Assembly: GCF_005222805.1 (NCBI RefSeq)
Contig: NZ_STGC01000005.1
Location: forward strand, 1,588,456-1,652,455
From: Devosia sp. FKR38
Lineage (GTDB): Bacteria > Pseudomonadota > Alphaproteobacteria > Rhizobiales > Devosiaceae
Direction of reading: 5' to 3'
Length of the DNA: 64,000 nucleotides
Under the pieces are notes generated by a model that saw only the letters and a program-made list of their open reading frames with translations, ran no database searches and was not told where the DNA came from. The first letter of the stretch is position 1. Every line of letters begins with the position of its first letter. The position numbers were made by a program, and so were the translations under genes. Below are positions 1 through 9,469 of this stretch, piece after piece.

Positions 1-487
1 TGGGGTCCCAGGCATGGTTGGCATTGCGGTGGGAGAAGATGCGCTCCTTGGCGCGCGACTTTTCCTCGTCGCGCCGGGCCCCGCCGATGGCCGCGTCATA
101 GCGCCCGGCATTGAGCGCCTGGCGCAGCGCCTGGGTCTTCATGATGTCGGTATAGCGCGAGGAGCCGTGGTCGAACGGGTTGACGTTGTTGGCCAGCCCC
201 TCGGGATTGGTATGGGTGATCAGGTCGAAGCCGTACTTTTCCGCCATGCTGTCGCGGAAGGCGATCATCTCGCGGAACTTCCACGTCGTGTTCACATGCA
301 GCAGCGGAAACGGAATTTTGCTGGGATAGAACGCCTTGCGCGCCAGATGCAGCAGGACGCTCGAATCCTTGCCGATCGAATACATCATCACCGGCCGCTC
401 GAAACTGGCCGCCACCTCACGCAGGATTTCTATGCTCTCGGCTTCAAGGGCCTGCAAATGGGTCAGCGACTGGCTCTGCACTGTCAT
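1..487 (-). CDS. cysD: Sulfate adenylyltransferase subunit 2 (CysD), 5' part
   Basis: Catalytic small subunit of ATP sulfurylase, which makes adenosine 5'-phosphosulfate from ATP and sulfate in the cytoplasm, with the GTPase CysN as partner. The minus-strand reading begins [20 protein letters not shown] and carries the PP-loop ATP-pyrophosphatase region ([20 protein letters not shown]), then [12 protein letters not shown] and the conserved [18 protein letters not shown]. Only the first 162 residues lie in the window; the frame stays open to base 1. The start at 487 has GGAG about six bases upstream. It is divergent from manC. The rest of a cysDN or cysteine operon should lie off the left edge. 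This sequence is classic CysD; only its completeness is unknown. Confidence 0.93.
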   Translation of the reverse strand, partial: MTVQSQSLTHLQALEAESIEILREVAASFERPVMMYSIGKDSSVLLHLARKAFYPSKIPFPLLHVNTTWKFREMIAFRDSMAEKYGFDLITHTNPEGLANNVNPFDHGSSRYTDIMKTQALRQALNAGRYDAAIGGARRDEEKSRAKERIFSHRNANHAWDP

Positions 488-869
488 CACGCTCCGGAGG
501 CACGCCTGTGGACCAGGCCTGAAACAGGCTCTGTAGGTATGACGGGCGCCAGCGTCGATCAAGGCGAAAAAGGCCGGAAATCCGGGGCTAACGAGGCGAT
601 TAGCACAATCGTCTCAAGGGCTTGCCAACCGTGCCAAGGCGCCACTTTGTCGACCGGCATCGCGCGCAGGAAAATGCGTCGGACTTGGCCGGTGCAGAAA
701 AAAAGTTCTCCCCACAGTTCGGGGTCCAGCACCCTGACGGCGGTGGCCGGCGTGATGCGCAGGCCGAAGCGTGCCGATCCGACAGTCTTCATGCCGACTT
801 CCACTGTCGAACACCAACATGCTAAGCAAACAATAAAATCGTTCGCTCATCACAACTTGGGGGTTACTG
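488..869. promoter_or_regulatory. Divergent intergenic region cysD / manC
   Basis: These 382 bp lie between two divergent genes and should hold both promoters. The part next to manC (about 818-860) is AT-richer than its surroundings and ends in a run of five G (857-861) that serves as the manC ribosome-binding site. Short open frames occur on both strands, but none has a recognisable product or a good ribosome-binding site. I could not assign -35/-10 boxes with confidence. Confidence 0.45.
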
Positions 870-2309
870 ATGTCGAATTTGATTGTACCCGTGATACTGG
901 CCGGCGGTCAGGGTACGCGCCTATGGCCTTTGTCGCGGACGGCCCGACCCAAGCAGTTTCTACCCCTCAATGCCACGCTCACCCTGTTCCAGCAGACGCT
1001 GCAGCGGGTGGACGACCCTGCCCTTTATGCACCGCCGCTGATCATGACCCATGCCGACTACCGTTTCGAGGTGGCCGAGCAGGCGGCGGCCCTGGGCATG
1101 ACACTGGGCGCCATCCTGCTCGAGCCGGTGATGCGCAACACGGCCCTGCCCATCGCCATTGCCGCCGCCCATGCCGCGACGCTCTGGGGCGACGACACCA
1201 CGCTGTTCGTGCTGCCCTCCGACCACCTGATCGAATGCGACGCTGCCTATTTCGCCGCCGTCAGCCAGGCGGCGGAAGCCGCGCGCGCCGGCGCCCTGGT
1301 GGCCTTCGGCCTCGCCCCGGACCGCCCCGAAACCGGCTATGGCTATATCAGGGCCGCACCCGGCCCCGCGGTGGGGGTCCGGCCCATCGATGCCTTTGTC
1401 GAAAAGCCCGACGCCGAAGCGGCCCAGCGCATGCTGGCCGACGGCGACTATCTCTGGAATTCGGGCATGTTCATGCTGCACGCCGGCAGTTTTCTCGCCG
1501 AATGCGCCAGCCTGGCGCCGCAGACCGCCAGCGCTGCGCATCAGGCCCTGGCGCAGGCCCGGGTCGATCTCGACTTCCTCCGCCTCGCCCCCGACGCGAC
1601 CGCCTCGGCGCCGGATATCTCAGTCGACCATGCTGTTTTCGAGCACACCAAGCGCGCCGTGGTGCTGCCGGTGCACTTCGCGTGGTCAGATCTGGGCAGC
1701 TGGGACGCGTTGTGGAAAGCCGGGCCGCGCGACGCCGACAACAATCTGACCCGTGGACCGGTGACGTTGGGCGCGGTGCACAATGCCCTGGTGGTGTCGG
1801 ACCATCCCCATGTCGCCGTCGATGGCCTCGACGACATCGCCGTGATCGCCACCCATGATGCCGTCTTTGTCGGCCGTCTGGCCGATGCGCAGCGCGTTGG
1901 TGCGATGGTGCAGCGGCTGCGTGCCGGCAAGGATACCGCGCCGCTCACCAAGGTGCATCGCAGGCAATATCGCCCCTGGGGCGGCTATGACTCGGTGCTC
2001 AGCGGCGAGCGCTTTCAGGTCAAGCGGCTCTTCGTCAGGCCCGGCCGTCGGCTCAGCCTGCAACGCCACCACCACCGCGCCGAGCACTGGATCGTGGTGC
2101 GCGGAACAGCGGAGGTCACAATAGATGGAAGGGTGTCCACCCTGACCGAAAACCAGTCCATCGACCTGCCCGCCGGTTGCATCCATCGCCTGGCCAACCC
2201 CGGCCGCATCGAGCTGGAGCTGATCGAGGTCCAGACTGGTTCCTATCTCGGCGAGGACGATATCGTACGCCTCGACGACGAATTCGGCCGGACAACCGAG
2301 GGCCCATAG
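870..2309 (+). CDS. manC: Mannose-1-phosphate guanylyltransferase / mannose-6-phosphate isomerase
   Basis: Bifunctional type II phosphomannose isomerase/GDP-mannose pyrophosphorylase (ManC/AlgA/XanB/CpsB family), making GDP-mannose for polysaccharides. At 479 residues it has the usual length. The N-terminal nucleotidyltransferase domain has the signature VILAGGQGTRLWPLSR at residues 8-23, followed by PKQFLPL, and FVEKPD near residue 177. The C-terminal cupin isomerase domain has YRPWGGYDSV near 370, then the metal-site region LQRHHHRAEHW, and ends in YLGEDDIVRLDDEFGR. The start is preceded by GGGGG. It stands alone between cysD and tRNA-Thr. Its likely consumer is the EPS cluster beyond 36 kb, now separated from it by the island. 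Confidence 0.95.
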   Translation: MSNLIVPVILAGGQGTRLWPLSRTARPKQFLPLNATLTLFQQTLQRVDDPALYAPPLIMTHADYRFEVAEQAAALGMTLGAILLEPVMRNTALPIAIAAAHAATLWGDDTTLFVLPSDHLIECDAAYFAAVSQAAEAARAGALVAFGLAPDRPETGYGYIRAAPGPAVGVRPIDAFVEKPDAEAAQRMLADGDYLWNSGMFMLHAGSFLAECASLAPQTASAAHQALAQARVDLDFLRLAPDATASAPDISVDHAVFEHTKRAVVLPVHFAWSDLGSWDALWKAGPRDADNNLTRGPVTLGAVHNALVVSDHPHVAVDGLDDIAVIATHDAVFVGRLADAQRVGAMVQRLRAGKDTAPLTKVHRRQYRPWGGYDSVLSGERFQVKRLFVRPGRRLSLQRHHHRAEHWIVVRGTAEVTIDGRVSTLTENQSIDLPAGCIHRLANPGRIELELIEVQTGSYLGEDDIVRLDDEFGRTTEGP

Positions 2310-2386
2310 GGCGCCGCCAATGGACCGCGCGAACTCGAAACGCCACCATTGCAGCCAGCCGCCGTCGATGCTACACGCCTGCGCAT

Positions 2387-2471
<85 letters not shown>

Positions 2472-2666
2472 AGCATTTGTGCGCTCTTCAGCCATCTGCA
2501 TTCTCGCTTGCTTAGCCTCTCAGTTCACAGTTTTTGACGTGGATTATAGTTTGCCCGGCTTCGCCGCGTGCGAGTCCGCGAGTTCGAGTTTTTGAGTCAC
2601 GGTGTCAGAGCGCCCGCGAGGTAGTGATGGCGGATCACGCACTCACATTCCTTCTTTGTCTAATCG

Positions 2667-3176
2667 ATGGAGATCCAGGCAGACGCCGCATTCGGCGCGC
2701 TGCGCCATCGCATCCGTGCCAATGCCGCGGCAGGCCAGCCCCTCAAGATGGTGCTGCCGGCTTGGCGCTCAATCGCCGCCTTCGTCGACGGCGACAAGTA
2801 TGAACGCGCCATCGGCAGCGGTGTCGGCGACGTCCTGGCGTTCCTGCAACTGGTAGAACTCTGCTGCATCGACCTGACCGTCGAGACGGACACCGCGATG
2901 CTCGACGACCTGCGGCGCCGCACCGACCTCGTGCTCGGTCATTGGGGCTGGGCGCCGCTGGTCGCGCTGGTGGAAAAGCTCGTCCCCGCCTTCCCTTCGA
3001 TCATGACCCGGGCTCAGGCCACGCAGCTGCGCAAGGCGACCAGCGAACATGGCGGATCGCAGCTCTCGCGGTGGGTTAGCATGCTGGCGATCCTCTACCC
3101 GTGGCTTTCCTACCACCTGCTCGCCAAGGCGCCGAAGTTCGCACCCAAGCTGCCGCAGCTTAGCGGCACCGCATAG
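2667..3176 (+). CDS. Hypothetical protein, first gene inside the island
   Basis: 169 residues, not recognised. It starts MEIQADAAFGALRHRIRANA. The middle is leucine- and valine-rich (VLAFLQLVELCCIDL, APLVALVEKLVPAF), suggesting a helical protein. An aromatic/hydrophobic stretch near residues 143-155 (MLAILYPWLSYHLL) could be a single membrane segment or a buried helix. An in-frame TAA sits directly before the ATG, so this is the only plausible ATG; no clear ribosome-binding site is visible. It lies about 200 bp inside the left repeat and is followed at once by a strong hairpin. It could be an island-specific accessory protein; I assign no function. That it is a real gene is likely from the sustained frame and codon use. 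Confidence 0.55.
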   Translation: MEIQADAAFGALRHRIRANAAAGQPLKMVLPAWRSIAAFVDGDKYERAIGSGVGDVLAFLQLVELCCIDLTVETDTAMLDDLRRRTDLVLGHWGWAPLVALVEKLVPAFPSIMTRAQATQLRKATSEHGGSQLSRWVSMLAILYPWLSYHLLAKAPKFAPKLPQLSGTA

Positions 3177-4003
3177 AAAGCAAAGAGATGTCCTGCCCGG
3201 GCCCTCGAGGCCCAGGCAGGACACGGCGCAAGCGCCGAAGGTATCTTTGACAATAAGAAAAGAGAAGAAAGGGTGCGGGGTGACCGGTGGTGGCGACTGC
3301 AACCATAGTGCAGGCTGCGGGGACGGTTCTTTCGACCGGCGTAAGACGCCCAGTCGAAAGGTGGCGGTCGCTGGCGGATGCCGTCCAGGCGTCCGCGCAA
3401 CGACGACAGGAGTCCCGTCACCCCCCCAGAGCTGTTGGCAACCAAGCGCAGGGTTGACGCCGGAGCAGCCCGCCTATCATCCCCAACCCCAGCAGTACGA
3501 GCTGCTGGGGCAGCGCCGCAGGCGCAAGCGGGAAGATCCGGGGTCAAGGCCAACCGCAAGGGTCCCACTGTCCAATGCGCGGGCGTCAGCGCGCAGCGAA
3601 AGCATCCAGTTTTCCCCGGCACAGCACTAGCGTGCCGGGTTATATCGGAGCGGCATTTGACAGTGGGGAGGTTGGTTGGACCCTGGGCGTCTAAACTCGA
3701 AGCCAGAAAACCTCAGCGGGATAACACAACTCCCAGTAACGGACCGGCAGCTTCGCGCCCCACTCCGTTCATCCGGACGCTGCCAGAAGTTCCCAAAAGC
3801 CGCCGCCAGACCAAGACCGTGGTCAGTGCGGTTCAGTGGCAAAGCCGCGGTTTTGAACCTTCTGCAAACCATGCGGGGCAGAGACGCTCTACTAGACGGG
3901 AAAATCAATACCCAAGAATTCATGCCGGGCGGCCAGACAATGCGAAGTCCGGCTGTCAGCCCCCCATGAAGCGGCCATTGATCGGCAGTGACGTGACCGA
4001 AAG
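3177..4003. other. 827-bp gene-free stretch with several hairpins
   Basis: No convincing coding sequence on either strand; the open frames here lack ribosome-binding sites and family features. Besides the hairpin at 3189-3223 it contains 3329-3360 (outer stem CTTTCGAC/GTCGAAAG around inner stem GGCGT/ACGCC), 3487-3510 (CCCCAGCAG/CTGCTGGGG) and 3615-3639 (CCCGGCAC/GTGCCGGG followed by TTATAT). The hairpins are spaced about 130-160 bp apart. The stretch could be a decayed recombination module, an untranslated RNA or plain debris. Confidence 0.4.
3189..3223 (+). terminator. Strong hairpin after the 169-residue hypothetical gene
   Basis: Two 15-bp arms (TGTCCTGCCCGGGCC and GGCCCAGGCAGGACA) pair with one mismatch around a 5-nt loop, beginning 12 bp after the stop codon. 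There is no clear T run, so it could be a factor-dependent terminator, an mRNA-stabilising hairpin, or a structure with another role. Confidence 0.5.
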
Positions 4004-5086
4004 TCAGTCCGTAAAGAAGGGCGTGTAGTCGACGTCGTATTTGAAGTAGCGCGGGCCAACCAGCTCAATGCCTGCCGGCGTCAGCCATTGGGGATTGGCG
4101 GGCAGCGCCAGCGCGATCAGCCGCAGGCCATAGCGCAGCGAATCCGCGGTCACGGGCAGACCTGATTCCGCTTCGACCAGGGTAATCAGATCCGGCGTGG
4201 TGACCAGGACCTTGCCGTCCCGCTCGGCCATCAGGAACTCGTTCTGGAAGTCGAGGCGGAAATCGTGGCCCTTCCATTCCTCGACGCCTTCAAAGCGGGC
4301 CGTACCGCGCGCGAAACCGCCGACGGTGCGGCGATCGATATCTTTGACGCGGCCGTGGAAGATCACCTTGGCTTCGAGCTTGTCGACGATGGCCGCGACA
4401 GGGTCGACATGGGCGGCCTTGGCCTCGCGCAGCGTCTGGCCCAGCGCGGCGCAGAGGGTCAGCGTGCCGCGCACGATGGCCTTCTTGGCGGTGGCCCCGG
4501 ACATGGAATAAAAGGCCAGGAGGGCCGAGCCGCCCATTTCGACGGTGGCGGCGCGGGCGAGGCGCTCCGTCCAGCCATTGGACACGGTTTCGAGCACCAG
4601 CGAATTGCCCTTGTCGTCGCAGAGGACCATGGGCGTTGCCGAGACGCCATGCATGGAAAAGGTCACCATCTGCAGTTCGGGATAGGCGCGGCCCATGCCG
4701 TCGCCATCGACAAGCGGCAGCCCGGCCATCGAGGCGACAACGAACGGCGTCGTCGAGTTGACACCGCCAGCTTCGCCACAGAGCACCGCATCGATCTTGC
4801 GACCAAGCAGTTTTTCCAGCGCGCGGAACGCGTTGATGAGTTCGTCGCCCTGCGGCAGCTTCTCGGTCATGACGGTGGGGGCGCCCATCATGCAGACGGG
4901 CACGACCAGGGCATCGTCGGGCAACTGGTCGATATCGATCAGCTGGACCGGGCCATATTTGCGGATGGCCTGCTGGGCCATCAGCTTGCCGACATAGGGG
5001 TCGCCGCCGCCGCCGGTGCCCAAAATGGCGCCGCCGGTGGCGATGTCTTCCATATCCTCAGCATAGATGGTGCGTAAGATTTCCAT
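4004..5086 (-). CDS. DUF917 family protein (second of a tandem pair)
   Basis: 360 residues of the DUF917 family, whose characterised relatives act on hydantoin-type rings (S-methyl-thiohydantoin desulfurase) and whose genes commonly sit beside hydantoinase/oxoprolinase A genes. It begins MEILRTIYAEDMEDIATGGA, then the glycine-rich GTGGGGDPYVGKL shared with the upstream paralogue. Other shared motifs are EAGGVNSTTPFVVA, PLVDGDGMGRAYPELQM and the C-terminal LVTTPDLITLVEAESG. The start at 5086 lies 11 bp after the upstream gene's stop, with AAGGGT as a plausible ribosome-binding site; the longer upstream frame only overlaps that gene. It is the last gene of the operon. The exact substrate is unknown; a ring-opening or metal-dependent role is inferred. 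Confidence 0.8.
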   Translation of the reverse strand: MEILRTIYAEDMEDIATGGAILGTGGGGDPYVGKLMAQQAIRKYGPVQLIDIDQLPDDALVVPVCMMGAPTVMTEKLPQGDELINAFRALEKLLGRKIDAVLCGEAGGVNSTTPFVVASMAGLPLVDGDGMGRAYPELQMVTFSMHGVSATPMVLCDDKGNSLVLETVSNGWTERLARAATVEMGGSALLAFYSMSGATAKKAIVRGTLTLCAALGQTLREAKAAHVDPVAAIVDKLEAKVIFHGRVKDIDRRTVGGFARGTARFEGVEEWKGHDFRLDFQNEFLMAERDGKVLVTTPDLITLVEAESGLPVTADSLRYGLRLIALALPANPQWLTPAGIELVGPRYFKYDVDYTPFFTD

Positions 5087-5097
5087 GGCTTTGACCC

Positions 5098-6195
5098 TTA
5101 TGCTGCGGACGACGTGAGGGGAATGAAGGTGAGTTCGGGATAGCCGAAGGCGGCGGGACCGACGATGTCGAGGGCCTGCGGCGTTTTCATCAGGTCGTGC
5201 ACCGGCAGGCCGATGACGGCGATGCGCTGGCCATAGCGCAGGATTTCGGTGGTGATCGGCTCGCCCGTGTCGAGTTCGAGGTTGACGATGAGATCGGGCA
5301 CCATGATGACCGGCACGCCGTCGACCCACAGAACCAGGTTCTCGTTCTGGATCGCAATGCGCGCTTCCGAGCCCGCCCAATCGCCAACTCCGGACAGGTG
5401 GGCGTGGCCGCGCGAGAAGCCGCCGACGAGGTCGCGCCGCACATCGGTGACCTTGCCGGTGAAAAACAGCTTCCCCCCGGTGGCGGCGACGACCCGCTCG
5501 ACGACATTCTGTCGCTTCTTGCGGGCATCGAGCACCGTCTGGCCGATCTGCAAGGCCTGGGTGACCGTGCCGGGCACGGCTGTGCGGCGGACAAAGTCCA
5601 TGCGCATCGGCGCGATGGCAAGACCGGCAGCAGCCCCCATGTTGACCGACACGCCGCGGGCGAAGGTCTCCAGCCAGAACATGTCGATGACCTCCTTGAA
5701 GACCACGACATTGCCCTTGTCATCGGCGATCGCCGCCGGCGCCGCCTTGGCGCCGTAGATAAAGAAGGTGGTCATCTGCACTTCGGGAAAGGCCCGGCCC
5801 ATGCCATCGCCATCGATCACCGGCAGGCCGGCATAGGCTGCGGCAATCACGGGTTCGAGGGCATTGGAGCCGCCGATTTCAGCCGAAATCAGAGCAGACA
5901 GCCTGACGCCCGACACATCCTCGACGGCGCGGATGGCGCGATAGCATTCGCGGCCTTCCTCGATCTTTTCGACACCCACCACGGGCGCGCCGATGCCGCC
6001 GCATTCGCCGATCCAGGCGTCATCGGGCAGCGCGTCGAGCGGCAGGACACGGACCTGGGCGCCCTGACGGATCAGCTCGCGCGCGCGCAACATGCCCACA
6101 TAGGGATTACCACCGCCACCGGTGCCGAGCAGCGCAGCGCCGATCGAGAGCGGAAGGAGATCGTCCTCCTTGAGCAGATAGCCCTTATCCGACAT
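5098..6195 (-). CDS. DUF917 family protein (first of a tandem pair)
   Basis: 365 residues, paralogous to the next gene downstream. It begins MSDKGYLLKEDDLLPLSIGA and has LLGTGGGGNPYVGMLRARE, EIGGSNALEPVIAA, PVIDGDGMGRAFPEVQMTTF and VIMVPDLIVNLELDTG. The start at 6195 overlaps the end of the hydantoinase gene by 11 bp, which argues for translational coupling and against the longer frame. Two diverged paralogues side by side suggest either a heteromeric enzyme or two successive steps on related cyclic substrates. The family is confident; the chemistry is inferred from family and neighbours. Confidence 0.8.
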   Translation of the reverse strand: MSDKGYLLKEDDLLPLSIGAALLGTGGGGNPYVGMLRARELIRQGAQVRVLPLDALPDDAWIGECGGIGAPVVGVEKIEEGRECYRAIRAVEDVSGVRLSALISAEIGGSNALEPVIAAAYAGLPVIDGDGMGRAFPEVQMTTFFIYGAKAAPAAIADDKGNVVVFKEVIDMFWLETFARGVSVNMGAAAGLAIAPMRMDFVRRTAVPGTVTQALQIGQTVLDARKKRQNVVERVVAATGGKLFFTGKVTDVRRDLVGGFSRGHAHLSGVGDWAGSEARIAIQNENLVLWVDGVPVIMVPDLIVNLELDTGEPITTEILRYGQRIAVIGLPVHDLMKTPQALDIVGPAAFGYPELTFIPLTSSAA

Positions 6196-7732
6196 GAAGT
6201 TCACCCACGGCCTTGACGCGGACGCGCGTGGCATTGCCCGGCAGATAGGCCAGCGGGACGTCTTCGACATCGACGATTGCAACGGTCTCCCGCAGCGCGC
6301 CGGCCGCAACGGCGGCATCGGTGGCGCGCTGCTTGGCATCGTTCAGCGCCTCGTCGCGTCCGATCTCGGCCAGGGAATAGACGCGATCGACCTCACCGGA
6401 TACCTGGGCGATGGCCGCGCCGACCGCATTGGCGACGGCAAAGTGATTGGGCTTGATCACTTCGAGCCCGCCGATCGGTCCATCGACCAGGATCGAGCCG
6501 CCGCCGACAACGATAACCGGCAGCGGATCGGGCGACAGGCGCGAGCGCTCGACGCAATCCTCGAGCATGCTGGTGATCTTGTCCTGGGTGCGCGCAATGA
6601 AATCTGCCGTCAGATGGGCGACCTTGGAGCGATCGCCCAGCTCGGCGCGACCGGCAGCAACGATGACGTCGGAGGTGGTGAGCGTGGTGCCGCCAAAGAT
6701 CAGCGCCTCGGTGACAATGCGATATCCGACCGAGGTCGGGCCGACGGTGATGCCCTTGTCGGTTTCGACGACATGGGAACCGCCGCCCAGACCGATGGAA
6801 AAGACGTCCGGCATGCGGAAATTGGTGCGTACGCCCCCCACTTCGACGGCGACGGTGGCCTGGCGCGGGAAACCCTTGTGCAGCGAGCCGACATCGGAAG
6901 TGGTGCCACCGATATCGACGACGATGGCGTCGGCAACACCGGACAGGAATGCCGCGCCGCGCATGGAATTGGTGGGGCCAGAGGCAAAGGTCAGCACCGG
7001 GAATTTCTCGGCAAAGGCGGCATCCATCAGCGTGCCGTCATTCTGGGTCAGATAGAAGCGCCCCTTGATGCCGGTTTCGGTGATGGCCTTGCGGAAGGCC
7101 TCGATAACATGGGCACTGAGGTCGCGCAGGCAGGCATTCATGATGGCGGCGTTTTCGCGCTCGAGCAGGCCGATCCGGCCGATCTCGCTCGACAGCGTGA
7201 TGTGCGCGCCCGGCAGCGCCTTGGCGAAGATCTCCCCGGCCTGCTTTTCGAAGTCGCTCGAAACCGGTGAAAAGACCGAGGTGATGGCGATCGAGTTGAT
7301 GCCCTTGGCCTTGATGTCAGCGGCAATGCCGAGCAGTTCAGCTTCATCGAGCGGGGAGATGATGCGCCCGTCGAACTCGTTGCCGCCATGGGCCAGATAG
7401 CCATGATTGCCGATGGTCTGCTTGAGGTCTTCCGGCCAATCCACCATGGGCGGCAGGGACGCGGTGGCCGGCAGGCCGAGCCGGACGGCAGCGGTCTGCG
7501 CCAGGTCGCGGCGCTGCACGACGGCATTGGTAAAATGGGTGGTGCCGATCATGACCACATCCACTGCGCTGGCGTCGAGCCCCGAAGCCGCCAGGACCTT
7601 TTGCAGCGCGTTGACCACACCGGTCATAACGTCGGCCGTGGTGCCCGCCTTGACGCCCGCGATGACGGTGGTGCCGTCCATGATGACCGCATCCGTATTG
7701 GTGCCGCCGACATCGATGCCGATTCTGATCAT
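6185..7732 (-). CDS. Hydantoinase/oxoprolinase family protein (HyuA-like)
   Basis: 515 residues of the HyuA/oxoprolinase A family, ATP-dependent enzymes with an actin/hexokinase-like fold that open hydantoin or 5-oxoproline rings. The N-terminus IRIGIDVGGTNTDAVIMDG carries the phosphate-binding DxGGTxTD motif. A second phosphate motif is VVDIGGTTSDVGSL in the middle, and VIVVGGGSILVDG lies near residue 405. It is shorter than full HyuA proteins, matching the form usually found next to DUF917 genes in place of a HyuB partner. The ATG at 7732 has AAGGACC upstream. It lies 19 bp after the transporter ATPase gene, in one operon with it. Confidence 0.88.
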   Translation of the reverse strand: MIRIGIDVGGTNTDAVIMDGTTVIAGVKAGTTADVMTGVVNALQKVLAASGLDASAVDVVMIGTTHFTNAVVQRRDLAQTAAVRLGLPATASLPPMVDWPEDLKQTIGNHGYLAHGGNEFDGRIISPLDEAELLGIAADIKAKGINSIAITSVFSPVSSDFEKQAGEIFAKALPGAHITLSSEIGRIGLLERENAAIMNACLRDLSAHVIEAFRKAITETGIKGRFYLTQNDGTLMDAAFAEKFPVLTFASGPTNSMRGAAFLSGVADAIVVDIGGTTSDVGSLHKGFPRQATVAVEVGGVRTNFRMPDVFSIGLGGGSHVVETDKGITVGPTSVGYRIVTEALIFGGTTLTTSDVIVAAGRAELGDRSKVAHLTADFIARTQDKITSMLEDCVERSRLSPDPLPVIVVGGGSILVDGPIGGLEVIKPNHFAVANAVGAAIAQVSGEVDRVYSLAEIGRDEALNDAKQRATDAAVAAGALRETVAIVDVEDVPLAYLPGNATRVRVKAVGELHVG

Positions 7733-7751
7733 TGTTTTGGTCCTTCGGGCT

Positions 7752-8627
7752 TTATGGTTTGGCCGCTTGGCGCAGGGCGAGCAGCTTTTCGGCTGTCGGG
7801 ATTTCTCCGTCGATCAGCGGGATCTTGGGCCGCATGGCTTCCTCTTCGGCCGAGATGACCGGTACGGAGGCAAGCAGCAGGCGCGTGTAGTCGTGTTGCG
7901 GATCGGTAAAGACTTCGGCCGTCGGGCCGGTCTCGACGATCTGCCCCAGATAAAGCACCCCGACCTGCTGGGCGAAATTGCGCATCAGGCTGAGGTCATG
8001 GGAGATGAACAGGAACGTCAGATCGAGCTGGCGACCGAGGTCGACCAAAAGATCGATGACACGCGCCTGCACCGAGACATCAAGCGCCGAGGTCGGTTCG
8101 TCGAGCACCAGCAGTTTTGGCGCGACAGCCAGCGCCCTGGCAATAGCGACCCGCTGCTTCTGACCGCCGGAGAGTTCGTGGGGATAGCGCTCGGCGAAAT
8201 CGGCCGGCAGTTGCACCATGTCCAGCAATTCGGCAATGCGCCCTGCCCGCTCCCGCCGCGGGTGGCCATGGGCATCGAGCGGCACGGCGATCGACTGGGC
8301 CACGGTGCGGCGCGGATTGAGCGAGGAGCCGGGGTTCTGGAACACCATCTGCACCTTGCGGCCATAAGCCCGCGTACCGGTGCGGCCGGTGATGTTTTCG
8401 CCATCGAGCAGGATGTCGCCCGCGGTCGGGGGCGTCAGACCCATGATCATCCGGGCGATGGTCGACTTGCCCGAACCCGACTCCCCGGCGAGGCCATAGA
8501 CCTGGCCGCGGGGAATGGAGAAGGTGACATTGTCGACAGCGCGCACGGCGCCGGCCGAGCGGCCCAGGCCATCGCGCACCGGAAAGGTCTTGGTCAGGCC
8601 GACGATCTCCAGCATGGGGGCGCTCAT
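7752..8627 (-). CDS. Dipeptide/oligopeptide ABC transporter ATP-binding protein (DppF-like)
   Basis: 291 residues; one of two ATPases energising the peptide-type importer encoded upstream. Walker A is GESGSGKST, the signature is LSGGQKQRVAIARAL, Walker B is LLVLDEPTSALD, and the H-loop is FISHDLSL. The C-terminal extension (GQIVETGPTAEVFTDPQHDYTRLLLASVP) is the oligopeptide-ABC type. It overlaps the upstream ATPase gene by 4 bp (ATGA). Neighbouring enzymes suggest that the cargo is a cyclic dipeptide, hydantoin or modified amino acid and not ordinary peptides; that is inference. Confidence 0.9.
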   Translation of the reverse strand: MSAPMLEIVGLTKTFPVRDGLGRSAGAVRAVDNVTFSIPRGQVYGLAGESGSGKSTIARMIMGLTPPTAGDILLDGENITGRTGTRAYGRKVQMVFQNPGSSLNPRRTVAQSIAVPLDAHGHPRRERAGRIAELLDMVQLPADFAERYPHELSGGQKQRVAIARALAVAPKLLVLDEPTSALDVSVQARVIDLLVDLGRQLDLTFLFISHDLSLMRNFAQQVGVLYLGQIVETGPTAEVFTDPQHDYTRLLLASVPVISAEEEAMRPKIPLIDGEIPTAEKLLALRQAAKP

Positions 8628-9469
8628 GGCGCCACCTCTGCAGTGCCAAACCTTGTGCCGCCGGTCAGCCGCGGCACGGCAGCGATCAGGGCCTTGGTAT
8701 AGTCCTCGCGCGGCGCGGCAAACAGCTCCGCTGTCGGGCGGTGCTCGACCACCTGGCCCTTGTTCATGACATAGACATAGCTCGAGGTTTCGCGCACCAC
8801 GCCCAGATTGTGGGTGATCATCAGCAGGGCCAGCCCGCGCGCCTCCACCAGGTCCTTGAGCAGCTTGAGGATCTGCGCCTGTGTCGTGACGTCGAGGGCG
8901 GTGCCCGGTTCGTCGGCAATCAGCAGCTTGGGTTCACTGAGCAGCGCCATGGCGATCAGCACGCGCTGGCGCATGCCGCCCGACAACATGATGGGATAAG
9001 ACCGCGCAACCCGCTCGGGATCGCGCATGCGCACCTGAGTCAGTACCTCATGCACACGCGCCAGCCGGTCGCGGCCATTGCGCTGGCGGTCGAGACGCCG
9101 GTCGGCATATTTGAGGATAGTCGTCATCTGGTCGGCAATGGTGAAGACCGGATTGAGCGAACTCATCGGGTCCTGGAAGACCATGGACATGGCCGTGCCG
9201 CGCAGCTTGAGTCGCTCCTTGTCCGGCAGGGTCAGCAGGTCCCGGCCATCGTAGAAGATCCGGCCGCCCGCTATGGTGGCGGGGGGCTGACGCAGCAGAC
9301 CCATAATGGCCTTCATGGTCACGGTCTTGCCCGAGCCGCTTTCGCCAACGAGGGCGATCTGCGACCGCGCGGGGACATCGAGCGAGACGTTCTTGAGAAC
9401 GTGGTGGGTCTGTCCATAGGTGGAAAAATCCACCGACAGGTTGTCCACGCTGAGCAGGGCCTGGCTCAT
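8624..9469 (-). CDS. Dipeptide/oligopeptide ABC transporter ATP-binding protein (DppD-like)
   Basis: 281 residues. Walker A is GESGSGKTV, the signature LSGGMRQRVLIAMAL, Walker B LLIADEPGTALD and the switch MITHNLGVV, followed by the oligopeptide-ABC C-terminal region (HRPTAELFAAPREDYTKALIAAVP). It forms the ATPase pair with the next gene. Start and stop overlap the neighbouring genes by 4 bp on both sides, so it belongs to a tightly coupled transporter operon. Confidence 0.9.
   Translation of the reverse strand: MSQALLSVDNLSVDFSTYGQTHHVLKNVSLDVPARSQIALVGESGSGKTVTMKAIMGLLRQPPATIAGGRIFYDGRDLLTLPDKERLKLRGTAMSMVFQDPMSSLNPVFTIADQMTTILKYADRRLDRQRNGRDRLARVHEVLTQVRMRDPERVARSYPIMLSGGMRQRVLIAMALLSEPKLLIADEPGTALDVTTQAQILKLLKDLVEARGLALLMITHNLGVVRETSSYVYVMNKGQVVEHRPTAELFAAPREDYTKALIAAVPRLTGGTRFGTAEVAP

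Noticed and set aside
14-1858. 614-residue plus-strand open frame across cysD and manC
   Set aside because: It runs antisense to cysD and out of frame with manC, both of which have clear family motifs. A GC-rich shadow.
3615-3639. Hairpin with TTATAT tail as a rho-independent terminator
   Set aside because: The tail is not a T run and no gene ends nearby on either strand, so I kept it only as part of the hairpin series.
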